Below, piece after piece: positions 55,498 through 63,086 of a stretch of 64,000 nucleotides of DNA (position 1 is its first letter; every line of letters starts with the position of its first letter). Source of the DNA: Bacillota bacterium (GTDB lineage Bacteria; Bacillota; Clostridia; Christensenellales; UMGS416). The notes under the pieces are model-generated. The model ran no database searches. It saw only the letters and a list, made by a program, of their open reading frames with translations, and was not told the origin of the DNA. Location of the stretch: assembly GCA_023410875.1 (NCBI GenBank), contig JAEYPH010000015.1, positions 1 through 64,000 on the forward strand, written 5' to 3'. A program made the position numbers and the translations under genes.

Positions 55498-55527
55498 CAC
55501 ATCCCACAGCAAATACTGTGGGATGTG
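55498..55527 (-). terminator. Hairpin with T-run in the obg leader
   Basis: A 12-bp perfect stem (CACATCCCACAG/CTGTGGGATGTG) with 6-base loop, followed on the minus strand by TTTTTG. It can end nfnB read-through, but it also overlaps the predicted obg transcription start (about 55522). Confidence 0.7.
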
Positions 55528-55528
55528 A

Positions 55529-55557
55529 ATTATACACGATAGTGAACCTATAAGCAA
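55529..55557 (-). promoter_or_regulatory. Promoter of obg
   Basis: Minus strand TTGCTT (55557-55552), 17-bp spacer, TATAAT (55534-55529). Confidence 0.6.
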
Positions 55558-55566
55558 GGAATCACT

Positions 55567-55674
55567 GAGATTCCGCGCCTGCGGGCGCGTCCAAAGGTCT
55601 CCGGTCGCCCAGGATGCATGGTCGAGCAGGAGCTGCAGGCTCCGGTCAGACCTTTGGAAACCTTCGGCCCCATT
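55567..55674 (-). repeat. Dispersed repeat family B, long-centre copy
   Basis: Minus strand starts GGGGCCGAAGGTTTCCAAAG and ends GGCGCGGAATCTC, with a different centre (CTGCAGCTCCTGCTCGACC) flanked by ACCGGAG words and a CCTTTGG arm. The centre is not related to that of the uvr copy. Confidence 0.65.
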
Positions 55675-55687
55675 AAATTGGAGAGGA

Positions 55688-57070
55688 TTATTTTCCCGTA
55701 AGCTTCTCATGAATTGCTGCGGCAGCCTTTTTGCCCGCGCCCATGGCCAAGATCACCGTGGCCGCGCCGGTCACGGCGTCACCGCCGGCATACACGCAGT
55801 CCATGCTGGTGCAGCCAGTCTCCTCCTCCACAACGATGCCACCCCAGCGGTTGATCTGGATACGGGGTTCGCTGTTGGTGAGCGCCGGGTTGGGCCGCGT
55901 ACCGATGGCGATCACGGCGACGTCGCACTCCATGTCGAATTCGCTGCCGGCGATCGTGCGCACGCCGCGCCGGCCGGAGGCGTCGGGTTCGGTCAATTCC
56001 ATTCGCACGCAGCGCAGGCCGGCCACCTTGCCGTCCTGGCCCAGCACCTCCACGGGGTTCGTGAGCATGTCGAAGATGATGCCCTCCTCCTCGGCGTGCA
56101 GCACTTCCTCGTGGCGGGCGGGCATCTCGGTGCGGCTGCGACGGTAGACGATGTGCACCTCTTCCGCGCCCATGCGCAGCGCGCAGCGGGCCGCGTCCAT
56201 GGCCACGTTGCCGCCGCCGACCACCGCCACCTTGCGGCCCTTCTTCACCGGCGTGGTGGAACCGGGCTCATAGGCCTTCATCAGGTTGATGCGGGTCAGG
56301 AACTCGTTGGCCGAATACACGCCGATCAGGTTCTCTCCGGGGATCTTCATGAAGCTGGGCAGGCCCGCGCCGGAGCCGATGAACACGGCGGCGAAGCCCT
56401 CCTCCTCCAACAGTTGGTCGATGGGCGTGCCGTAGCCAACAGACACATTGGTTTCGATCTTCACGCCTAATTCTTTAAGGCCCTGAATCTCATTGGCGAC
56501 GATGGCCTTCGGAAGGCGGAACTCGGGGATGCCGTATACCAGCACGCCGCCGGGGGTGTGCAGCGCCTCGAACACCGTGACGTCATAGCCCAGACGGGCC
56601 AGATCGCCTGCGCACGTGAGGCCGGCGGGGCCGCTGCCCACGATGGCCACCTTCTTGCCGTTGGAAGGCTCCTGGTGCAGGTCGCGCAGCGTTTCCTCGG
56701 CGGCGAAGTCGGCCACAAAGCGCTCCAGATTGCCGATGGCGACGGGCTTGCCGGTCTTTAAGAGCACACAGCCCTTCTCGCACTGCTCCTCCTGGGGGCA
56801 CACGCGCCCGCACACGCCGGGCAGGCTGTTGGTGGAGGTCACGATCTCATAAGCCTTGGCGAAGTCGCCCTGCTTGATGGCGGTGATGAACTGCGGAATG
56901 GGCACACTCACAGGGCAGCCGGCCACACAGCCGGGCTTCTTGCAGTTGATGCAGCGGTTGGCCTCGGCCTGGGCCTGCTCGTCGCTATATCCCAACGCCA
57001 CTTCCTGGAAGCACTTTGCGCGCTCCGCCGGGTCCATAGCGTCCATCTTGACTCTGTCCTTAACGGGCAT
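55688..57070 (-). CDS. NfnB-like / glutamate-synthase-small-subunit-like flavoprotein
   Basis: A 460-aa FAD/NAD(P)-binding iron-sulfur protein. An N-terminal two-cluster region (CINCKKPGC...CPVSVPI; GVCGRVCPQEEQCEKGC) precedes two Rossmann cores: VAIVGSGPAGLTCAGDLA and VAVVGGGNVAMDAARCAL. Directly downstream of, and overlapping, the FNR-like gene by 11 bases, it is read as the large subunit of the NADH-dependent ferredoxin:NADP+ oxidoreductase (Nfn), with an alternative of GltA/GltD-like glutamate synthase small subunit. Confidence 0.85.
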   Translation of the reverse strand: MPVKDRVKMDAMDPAERAKCFQEVALGYSDEQAQAEANRCINCKKPGCVAGCPVSVPIPQFITAIKQGDFAKAYEIVTSTNSLPGVCGRVCPQEEQCEKGCVLLKTGKPVAIGNLERFVADFAAEETLRDLHQEPSNGKKVAIVGSGPAGLTCAGDLARLGYDVTVFEALHTPGGVLVYGIPEFRLPKAIVANEIQGLKELGVKIETNVSVGYGTPIDQLLEEEGFAAVFIGSGAGLPSFMKIPGENLIGVYSANEFLTRINLMKAYEPGSTTPVKKGRKVAVVGGGNVAMDAARCALRMGAEEVHIVYRRSRTEMPARHEEVLHAEEEGIIFDMLTNPVEVLGQDGKVAGLRCVRMELTEPDASGRRGVRTIAGSEFDMECDVAVIAIGTRPNPALTNSEPRIQINRWGGIVVEEETGCTSMDCVYAGGDAVTGAATVILAMGAGKKAAAAIHEKLTGK

Positions 57071-57890
57071 GGCAGGCTTCCTCCTCGCAGGCGCGGCGCT
57101 CGTCGTCCTTATAGGTGTTCAGGCGGCGCATGGCCTCGTCAAAATCGATCTGGTGGGCGTCGAACTCCGGGCCGTCCACGCAGGCATACTTGCTCTCACC
57201 GCCCACAGTGACGCGGCAGCCGCCGCACATGCCGGTGCCATCCACCATAATCGGGTTCATGCTGGCCGTCGTCTTGATGCCATACTGCTTGGTCAGCAGG
57301 CTTACGAACTTCATCATGATGACCGGGCCGATGGTGATGACCTCATCGTATTTCTCCCCGGCCTCAAAGAGCTCCTTCATGACGTCGGTGACCAGGCCCT
57401 TGCGGCCCTGGGAACCGTCGTCGGTCGTGATGTAGAGGTTGTTGCACACGGCGCGCACCTCGTCCTCCAGGATGAGCAGCTTTTCGTTGCGCGCGCCGAT
57501 GATGACGTCCACGTGCACGCCCTTGTCAAAGAGCGCCTTGACCTCTGGGTAGACCACGGCCACGCCCACGCCGCCGCCCACGCACAGCACGCGGCCGTGA
57601 TCCGGCAATTGTGCGGGCTTACCCAGCGGCCCCAGAAAGTCGTGGATGCCCTCGCCGGCCTCCTTGGCGGCCAACAGGCGCGTGGAATGGCCCACGGCCT
57701 GGAAGATGATCGTTACGACGCCGGCTTCGCTGCTGCTGCCGGCGATGGTCAGCGGCATGCGCTCGCTGTCGGCGTTTACGCGCAGCATCACGAACTGGCC
57801 GGGCTGCGCGCGGCGGGCTGTCCGCGGCGCGCTGACCTCCATGCGGTACGTGTCCGGGCCGATCTGCTCTTTCTTGAGGATCTGATACAC
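57060..57890 (-). CDS. NfnA-like FAD/NAD-binding subunit
   Basis: A 276-aa ferredoxin-NADP reductase-type protein (sulfide dehydrogenase or dihydroorotate dehydrogenase electron-transfer subunit relative). FAD motif MPLTIAG, NAD loop VLCVGGGVGVA, and a [2Fe-2S] set in GMCGGCRVTVGG...YACVDGPEFD. The start is GTG 57890 with GGGAGGG six bases upstream; an ATG at 57905 is in frame but covers this site. With the downstream gene it forms a bifurcating Nfn complex typical of anaerobes. Confidence 0.88.
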   Translation of the reverse strand: MYQILKKEQIGPDTYRMEVSAPRTARRAQPGQFVMLRVNADSERMPLTIAGSSSEAGVVTIIFQAVGHSTRLLAAKEAGEGIHDFLGPLGKPAQLPDHGRVLCVGGGVGVAVVYPEVKALFDKGVHVDVIIGARNEKLLILEDEVRAVCNNLYITTDDGSQGRKGLVTDVMKELFEAGEKYDEVITIGPVIMMKFVSLLTKQYGIKTTASMNPIMVDGTGMCGGCRVTVGGESKYACVDGPEFDAHQIDFDEAMRRLNTYKDDERRACEEEACHAR

Positions 57891-57921
57891 GATGTTCCCT
57901 CCCATCCTAGCTCAGGTATCA

Positions 57922-57950
57922 ATTATACCACGATCAATTCCGTGCTCAAA
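57922..57950 (-). promoter_or_regulatory. Promoter of nfnAB
   Basis: Minus strand TTTGAG (57950-57945), 17-bp spacer, TATAAT (57927-57922). Confidence 0.6.
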
Positions 57951-58003
57951 GCGCGCAATATGGCTCATGGGCGAAATATATCACAAATGCAGCCTCCTGG
58001 CTA

Positions 58004-58019
58004 TTGACTGATCAGTCAA
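58004..58019. promoter_or_regulatory. TetR operator 1
   Basis: Perfect 16-bp palindrome TTGACTGATCAGTCAA. Its first six bases form the -35 of the promoter below, with TACAAT (58027-58032) 17 bp later. Confidence 0.85.
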
Positions 58020-58032
58020 ATCGAAGTACAAT
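58004..58032 (+). promoter_or_regulatory. Promoter of the tetR-ligase operon
   Basis: TTGACT (58004-58009), 17-bp spacer, TACAAT (58027-58032). Confidence 0.7.
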
Positions 58033-58045
58033 GTATACATACGAA

Positions 58046-58061
58046 TTGACTGATCAGTCAA
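58046..58061. promoter_or_regulatory. TetR operator 2
   Basis: The identical palindrome TTGACTGATCAGTCAA, 42 bp (four helical turns) from operator 1 and immediately before the AGGAG ribosome site. Confidence 0.85.
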
Positions 58062-58071
58062 AGGAGACGTC

Positions 58072-58707
58072 ATGGTTCAAGCATCCTTTCTCAAGCTGCC
58101 GGAGCAGCGCAAGGCGGCCATCCTCCAGAGCGGAACGACAGAGTTTGCCGCGAAGTCCTACAGCGACGCCAGCACCGACGAGATCACGAAGAGCTGCGGC
58201 ATCTCCAAGGGGCTGCTCTTTCATTACTTCGGCAGCAAGCGCGACTTCTACTTGTACTGCCTGGAGCAGGCCCTGGCGAAGGTCGTCGCCGACACGCCAC
58301 CACCAGAGGCGGGGGATTTTTACGGGATCATTTTTTCAATGATGGATGAGAAGATCCGGCTGTGCCGGCAGTTCCCCGACGAAACGCGCCTTTTGAACAT
58401 GGCCGCCAGGGAGACAGGCAAAGAGGTTCAAGAAGACAAGAACAAGTTCATTGCCGGTTCTCTCGCGCACACAAGAGCCCAATCGGCGCGGACCATGGCG
58501 CGGGCGGTCGGTACGCTGCGACTGAAACACACCGACCGGGAAAGGGCTACGGTGGCATTGTCGGTGTACGCAGGCGCGCTGATCCGAACCTATATGGAAA
58601 CCTACCAGGAAAAGCCGGATGAATTCTTTGAGAGAGCCGGCGAAATCCAGAGGGAAATCCGCGAATACCTGGACCTGATGCTGTACGGCATCGTGAAGGA
58701 GGATTGA
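58072..58707 (+). CDS. TetR/AcrR family transcriptional regulator
   Basis: A 211-aa repressor with an N-terminal HTH: KAAILQSGTTEFAAKSYSDASTDEITKSCGISKGLLFHYFGSKRDFY, including the family word YFGSKRDFY. The C-terminal ligand domain is unremarkable. Two identical palindromes bracket its promoter, so autorepression is expected. The ligase gene starts four bases after the stop. A CoA ester or fatty-acid-like ligand would fit the partner gene, but is inference. Confidence 0.9.
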   Translation: MVQASFLKLPEQRKAAILQSGTTEFAAKSYSDASTDEITKSCGISKGLLFHYFGSKRDFYLYCLEQALAKVVADTPPPEAGDFYGIIFSMMDEKIRLCRQFPDETRLLNMAARETGKEVQEDKNKFIAGSLAHTRAQSARTMARAVGTLRLKHTDRERATVALSVYAGALIRTYMETYQEKPDEFFERAGEIQREIREYLDLMLYGIVKED

Positions 58708-58710
58708 AGA

Positions 58711-60081
58711 ATGAAGAAAATCGGCATGCTCAAGGCCCTGCTGCTCTGCTCGCGCTACAGGAAGATGAGCGAGGCGCAAAGGGCTCAAGTCCGCGACCGG
58801 CGCCTGCGGGAGATCGTGTCCTTCGCCAGGGCCAACAGCCCCTACTATGGAAAAGCATACAAAGACGTTGCAGACGGGTTCCGGCTTACCGACCTGCCGG
58901 TCGTGAGCAAGGTGGACCTGATGGCCCACTTCGACGACTGGATCACCGACCGCGGCGTCCGGCTGGCCGACGTGCACGCGTTCATGGGCGATCTGGACAA
59001 CGTCGGGCGCAAGTTCCGCGGCGAATACCTCGTGTTCACGACCAGCGGCTCCACGGGCAACCCGCTGGTGATGCTGTGTGACGCGACGACCAACAACGTG
59101 ATGGGCGCCATCAGCGCCGGGCGCGCCTTCGCCCGCTCCAGCGACCTGATGGCCTTCATGAAACGCGGAGGCAAGTCCATCGGCGTGTTCGCCACCGGCG
59201 GCTTCTATCTGGGCGCCAGCTCAGTGCGCGCGCGGCTGCTGGCCGCGCCGTGGAAGCGCAGGCAGATGGCGGTCACGAGCTCGCTGCTGCCCGTTTCCAG
59301 GATCGTGCAGGAGCTCAACGCCTTTGGGCCGGTCATGCTGGGCGGATACCCGACCGCGCTGGAGCTGCTCATCGACGAGCAGAAGGCCGGGCGGCTGCAC
59401 ATACGCCCGGTGATCATCATGACCGGCGGCGAATATCTGTCCGAGGACCTGCGCCAGCGCCTGCAGGATGCCTTCGGCTGCTATGTGCAGACGGCCTACG
59501 CCTGCACCGAGGGCGGAACCGTCGCGTGCGAGTGCACCGAGCACCACTTCCACATCAATGACGACTGGATCATCGTGGAACCCGTGGACGCCCACAACCG
59601 GCCGGTGCCCGACGGCGTGCAGTCGGACAAGATCCTGCTGACCAACCTGTATAACTTCACGCAGCCCTTCATCCGCTATGAGGTGACCGACCGCGTGGCC
59701 ATGCACCACGAACCTTGCGCCTGTGGCAACCCCGCGCCGTGGCTCACGCTGGAGGGGCGCACCGACGACATTGTAAGCTTTGTGGAAGGCGACAAAGAGA
59801 TCAAAATTCCGCCGCTTTCAATCTACGCAACGCTCAAGGAAGTGCACGAAATCCAGCGGTTCCAGTTGGTTGCCCACCGGAACAACAGGATTGAGCTTCG
59901 GCTTATCCCCGTTGAGGGCTTCGCCAAGGTTGAGGCGTTCGACCTAGCCAAGGAGGTACTGGAGAGGTACCTCAAGACCCACGGCGTGAAGAGCATCGAC
60001 ATCACGCTCTCTCCGGAAGAGCCCCTGCAGCATCCTCAGAGCGGAAAGTTCAAGCACATCATCAACGCAAAGGATATATGA
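58711..60081 (+). CDS. Phenylacetate-CoA ligase-like adenylate-forming enzyme
   Basis: A 456-aa protein of the PaaK/CapK-like ANL family. The phosphate-binding loop appears as FTTSGSTGNPLVM near 100; later AYACTEGGTVACECTEHH, LLTNLYNFTQPFIRYEVTDRV and LEGRTDDIVSF give the aryl-CoA ligase pattern. A C-terminal subdomain ends QSGKFKHI. AAGGAGG precedes the ATG. It would activate an acid to an acyl-adenylate or CoA ester; the substrate is unknown. Confidence 0.87.
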   Translation: MKKIGMLKALLLCSRYRKMSEAQRAQVRDRRLREIVSFARANSPYYGKAYKDVADGFRLTDLPVVSKVDLMAHFDDWITDRGVRLADVHAFMGDLDNVGRKFRGEYLVFTTSGSTGNPLVMLCDATTNNVMGAISAGRAFARSSDLMAFMKRGGKSIGVFATGGFYLGASSVRARLLAAPWKRRQMAVTSSLLPVSRIVQELNAFGPVMLGGYPTALELLIDEQKAGRLHIRPVIIMTGGEYLSEDLRQRLQDAFGCYVQTAYACTEGGTVACECTEHHFHINDDWIIVEPVDAHNRPVPDGVQSDKILLTNLYNFTQPFIRYEVTDRVAMHHEPCACGNPAPWLTLEGRTDDIVSFVEGDKEIKIPPLSIYATLKEVHEIQRFQLVAHRNNRIELRLIPVEGFAKVEAFDLAKEVLERYLKTHGVKSIDITLSPEEPLQHPQSGKFKHIINAKDI

Positions 60082-60082
60082 C

Positions 60083-60117
60083 AGCGCAAGAGTGGCAGAC
60101 CCTGCCACTCTTGCGCT
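60083..60117. terminator. Bidirectional terminator after the ligase gene
   Basis: A 15-bp perfect stem (AGCGCAAGAGTGGCA and complement) with a 5-base loop. Confidence 0.8.
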
Positions 60118-60130
60118 TGCTCCAATGTCT

Positions 60131-60703
60131 TTACTTCGCAAATCCGGTGTAAGGCAACAGCCCGGCGTCGGTCACGACTTTGCTGACGCGCCAGAAACCA
60201 TCCTCGCACACGATGGTCAATGTGGCGTTATAGCTTTGGAAAGGCCCGGTAGACGTGGCCGTGACGAACTGCAGCTTGGCCTGGAACACGTCGTCCCCAG
60301 TCTCGCGGATGGAGAGCACCTTGAAACTATCCACCCAGGGGCTGGACATGCCGGTGACCCAGTTGGGGAACGTCTTCTCCAGGTCGGCGGCGTACCTGGT
60401 CTTGAGATCGCGGGTCATCACCGCATATTGCAGCGCGGCGTTGCGCTCCTTGAGGCCCCGGGCCCACGTGAGGGCCGCACTCTCGGTGTCGCTGGAGCCC
60501 ACCGCGTCGGTGGCCTGCATCAGCAGCTGGCTGCGCACCTCAAACTTATCCATGGCCTCGTTGGCGGCGAACACGCTGACACGCTCCCACCCGCAGGCCC
60601 ACGCCACGCCGTTGAACAGCACAAACAGTGCCAGGAACCCGGCGATGAACACCGTGGCCAGTTTGTAGTCAGCTTTTCTGTCGAAGACACTCGGAAACTT
60701 CAT
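60131..60703 (-). CDS. Membrane-anchored NTF2-like protein
   Basis: A 190-aa protein with one N-terminal helix (LATVFIAGFLALFVLFNGVAWA) and an outer domain. The end (FQAKLQFVTATSTGPFQSYNATLTIVCEDGFWRVSKVVTDAG) has the beta-rich look of NTF2-like or DUF4829-type folds, with no catalytic motif. Unknown function. GGGGGAGGG precedes the ATG at 60703. A single gene divergent from the GNAT gene. Confidence 0.65.
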   Translation of the reverse strand: MKFPSVFDRKADYKLATVFIAGFLALFVLFNGVAWACGWERVSVFAANEAMDKFEVRSQLLMQATDAVGSSDTESAALTWARGLKERNAALQYAVMTRDLKTRYAADLEKTFPNWVTGMSSPWVDSFKVLSIRETGDDVFQAKLQFVTATSTGPFQSYNATLTIVCEDGFWRVSKVVTDAGLLPYTGFAK

Positions 60704-60792
60704 GGCATACCCTCCCCCCTTATGGCTATGCCTATGCAGCGTACGGCAAAACATGTTAAGATACTGCAAAACATCGACCCAGGAGGCGTGCC

Positions 60793-61320
60793 ATGACCGA
60801 GCCCACCGCCACGCTGCGCATCGCCACCGCTGCCGATCGCGACGCCATCGTTGCGATCTACCGCGAGGCCATCCGCTTTCTGAACGACCAGGGCAACCGC
60901 CAGTGGAGCGAGACGATCTACCCCACGCCCAAGACTGCCGACGACGCGCTGGAGGCGGGCACGCTGCACGTCGTGGAGATGGACGGGACCATCTGCGGCA
61001 CGGTCGTCTTAAATGAAATACAGCACCCCAGCTACGCGGGCCTCACATGGCGCTACAACGACGGCCCGCAGCTGGTCATGCACACGCTGGCCGTGCACCC
61101 GGCCTTCGGCGGTCGCGGCGTCGCCACGGAGATCGTGCGCTATTCGCTGGACTACGCCCGCAGCCACGGCTATGACGCCGTGCGGCTGGACGTGTTCCCG
61201 CCCAACAAGGCCGCCGTTCGGCTGTATCAGAAGTTTGGTTTCGAGCATGTGGGGAAGGTGTACTTCGATTTCAAGGAAGAAGGTTACCGTTGGTACGACT
61301 GTTATGAATTGAAGCTGTAA
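60793..61320 (+). CDS. GNAT family N-acetyltransferase
   Basis: A 175-aa acetyl-CoA transferase with the motif A loop in VMHTLAVHPAFGGRGVATEIV (Q/RxxGxG/A form GGRGVA) near 105 and a C-terminal NKAAVRLYQKFGFEHVG. The substrate is unknown. CAGGAGG precedes the ATG. Divergent from the preceding gene, so the 90-base gap must hold two promoters. Confidence 0.87.
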   Translation: MTEPTATLRIATAADRDAIVAIYREAIRFLNDQGNRQWSETIYPTPKTADDALEAGTLHVVEMDGTICGTVVLNEIQHPSYAGLTWRYNDGPQLVMHTLAVHPAFGGRGVATEIVRYSLDYARSHGYDAVRLDVFPPNKAAVRLYQKFGFEHVGKVYFDFKEEGYRWYDCYELKL

Positions 61321-61326
61321 AGCAGC

Positions 61327-61371
61327 AAGGGAAAGCGCCGCCCGGTATTTCCTGGGCGGCGCTTTCCCTTT
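61327..61371. terminator. Bidirectional terminator
   Basis: A 17-bp stem (AAGGGAAAGCGCCGCCC and complement) with a 10-base loop, followed by TTT, between convergent genes. Confidence 0.85.
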
Positions 61372-61378
61372 GTGATTC

Positions 61379-61678
61379 TTACTTGATAGAAACCTGGTAT
61401 GAGGTCACGGCGCTCTTCTCGCCTTCCTCACTGACCGCCCACACGGCCACCTTGTAGTTGCCCCGGGGGGCCTCAAAGGGCACCATGAAGTTGAGCGCGA
61501 AGGAGCCGTCCTCCAGCTTCTTGAAGGCCTGGCGGATGCCGTAGGCATCCACGGCAAAGATGACGCTGCGCACCGGCGCGCTGGATGCCTCCACCTGGGC
61601 GTTTACCTTGATCATGGAGCCGGGACGCACTTCCGCGGGAAAGTTCGGTATCTTGAGCGTGCATGTGAAATCCGACAT
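61379..61678 (-). CDS. Small beta-sandwich-like hypothetical
   Basis: A 99-aa protein. The sequence alternates short strands (LKIPNFPAEVRPGSMIKVNAQV; NFMVPFEAPRGNYKVAVWAV), resembling a stand-alone Ig-like/BIG or CARDB-type domain. No signal peptide, so it is probably cytoplasmic. GGAGGTG precedes the ATG. Its function is unknown. Confidence 0.6.
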   Translation of the reverse strand: MSDFTCTLKIPNFPAEVRPGSMIKVNAQVEASSAPVRSVIFAVDAYGIRQAFKKLEDGSFALNFMVPFEAPRGNYKVAVWAVSEEGEKSAVTSYQVSIK

Positions 61679-61763
61679 GATACACCTCCGAACAGTATTT
61701 AGGCTGATGGAACTATTTTACTCCAGCGATACCTTAGCGTCAACGGCTCGCCTGTCGCCCGCG

Positions 61764-61845
61764 GCGCTGTTGCGCCTCGGCGATTCAGACGACTTGTCAC
61801 CAGTGCTGTTTATCTTCCGGCGATAACCGTCGCCGGAAGATACCT
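61764..61845 (+). repeat. Dispersed repeat family C, copy
   Basis: GCGCTGTTGCGCCTCGGCGATT, then CAGACGACTTGTCA (shared with 38219-38239), then a hairpin CTTCCGGCGA-taaccg-TCGCCGGAAG. The gap 61679-61917 holds this element and no supported gene. Confidence 0.6.
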
Positions 61846-61917
61846 TAGCTGTTGAATCCTCATTTTATTTTTTAGGAACGTGAAATCGCCTGCGGGGTCT
61901 GAGCCGTTTTTGATCAC

Positions 61918-63078
61918 TTAGTTGTTTCCTCCCGCCGGATAAACCGTCGGTCGGCAACGCGTACACGTTTCCTTCCTTGCTGAACAACCCGTTGCATTTG
62001 CAGCGAATATTACAATCTGCAGCCGCGCCGGCAGGCCCAGATAGCTGCCGTACAGTGCGGCGGCGCGGCCCAGCGCTTGCTCCTGCTCCAGGCTCAGCGG
62101 CTGAAAGGGCAGCGCCTCCACCGTCGTTGCGCCGCGGCACTCGGCGGCCTTCCATGTACCGGCCACACGGCCATCCAGCACAATAGTGGGCTGGAACATG
62201 CCGTTGTTGCCGGGTACGACGTCGCCGTCATGCTCCCGATCCAGCACCGGGGAGCGGTCGCGGTAGCCCAGCACGTATTCGTCAAAGCCCGCCAGCAGCA
62301 GCGCACCGGCTTGCGGCTGTGGCAGCGCGGCGGCAAAGTACACGTCCCCGCCCTCGCAGACATCCCGCTCCAGCTCGCCGGCCAGCGCCAGGAGCGCCTT
62401 GCGGGTGTCGGTCAGCGTAAGGCCTGACCACCGGGCGAAGTCCTGCACACTGGCCGGGCCGTGGCTGGTGAAGTACCTCCGTGCCAGCTCCACCAGCGCT
62501 TCTTCCCGCTGCCACAGCCTGCCCTGCGGCGCCACGCCGTCCAGCAAAACAAAGGTCTCCTGCGTCCCTTGCTGGGGACCGAATGCGATGATCCCCCGCT
62601 GGGCGGCACGGCTGAGCAGGGCATAGCCCCGCTGGCCATCGGTGGATAGCCCCTCGGCGCGCAGCACGGCCAGCGCCTGCTTGCGGGTGAGCAGCCCCGA
62701 CTGCCGCAGCTCCCGGCCCAGCGCCGCCTCGGCGCGGGCAAACTGCCCGTCGTCCAGCTCCAGCTGGCGCACCCGCGAGGCGCTGCCGGCGATGATGGGC
62801 GGTGTCAGCAGCGCCAGCATCCAGCGCACGTCCGCCGGCGGCACGAAGTGCAGCGTGCCGCGCATCATCCATGTGCGCACGATGGCGCCGGCGGCGATGG
62901 TGTCGTCCACATCCTGCCGGGTGCAGCCGGTACGTGCGCCGATGGTCCACTTGCCGCTCTCATAGAGCTGCGCCTGTACGGCCCCCATGCGGGCCACCAC
63001 GGCTGCCGGCCCGGCAGTGTGCGGCTCTGCCAGCCCATGGCTGTGCAGCCGCAGACGCAGCAGTCGTTCGCGCTCCAT
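61918..63078 (-). CDS. Winged-helix DNA-binding protein, AlkZ/YcaQ-like
   Basis: A 386-aa protein of the HTH_42 (winged helix DNA-binding) family, which includes the DNA glycosylases AlkZ and YcaQ that unhook crosslinked bases. A candidate catalytic motif QAQ in MGAVQAQLYES fits the QxQ/QxD pattern, and ALLLAGFDEYVLGYRDRSP is the conserved central block. The last 30 residues (CSARKETCTRCRPTVYPAGGNN) look unlike the family and may be read-through of a frameshifted end. AGGAGG precedes the ATG. Confidence 0.75.
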   Translation of the reverse strand: MERERLLRLRLHSHGLAEPHTAGPAAVVARMGAVQAQLYESGKWTIGARTGCTRQDVDDTIAAGAIVRTWMMRGTLHFVPPADVRWMLALLTPPIIAGSASRVRQLELDDGQFARAEAALGRELRQSGLLTRKQALAVLRAEGLSTDGQRGYALLSRAAQRGIIAFGPQQGTQETFVLLDGVAPQGRLWQREEALVELARRYFTSHGPASVQDFARWSGLTLTDTRKALLALAGELERDVCEGGDVYFAAALPQPQAGALLLAGFDEYVLGYRDRSPVLDREHDGDVVPGNNGMFQPTIVLDGRVAGTWKAAECRGATTVEALPFQPLSLEQEQALGRAAALYGSYLGLPARLQIVIFAANATGCSARKETCTRCRPTVYPAGGNN

Positions 63079-63086
63079 GCAGCCTC

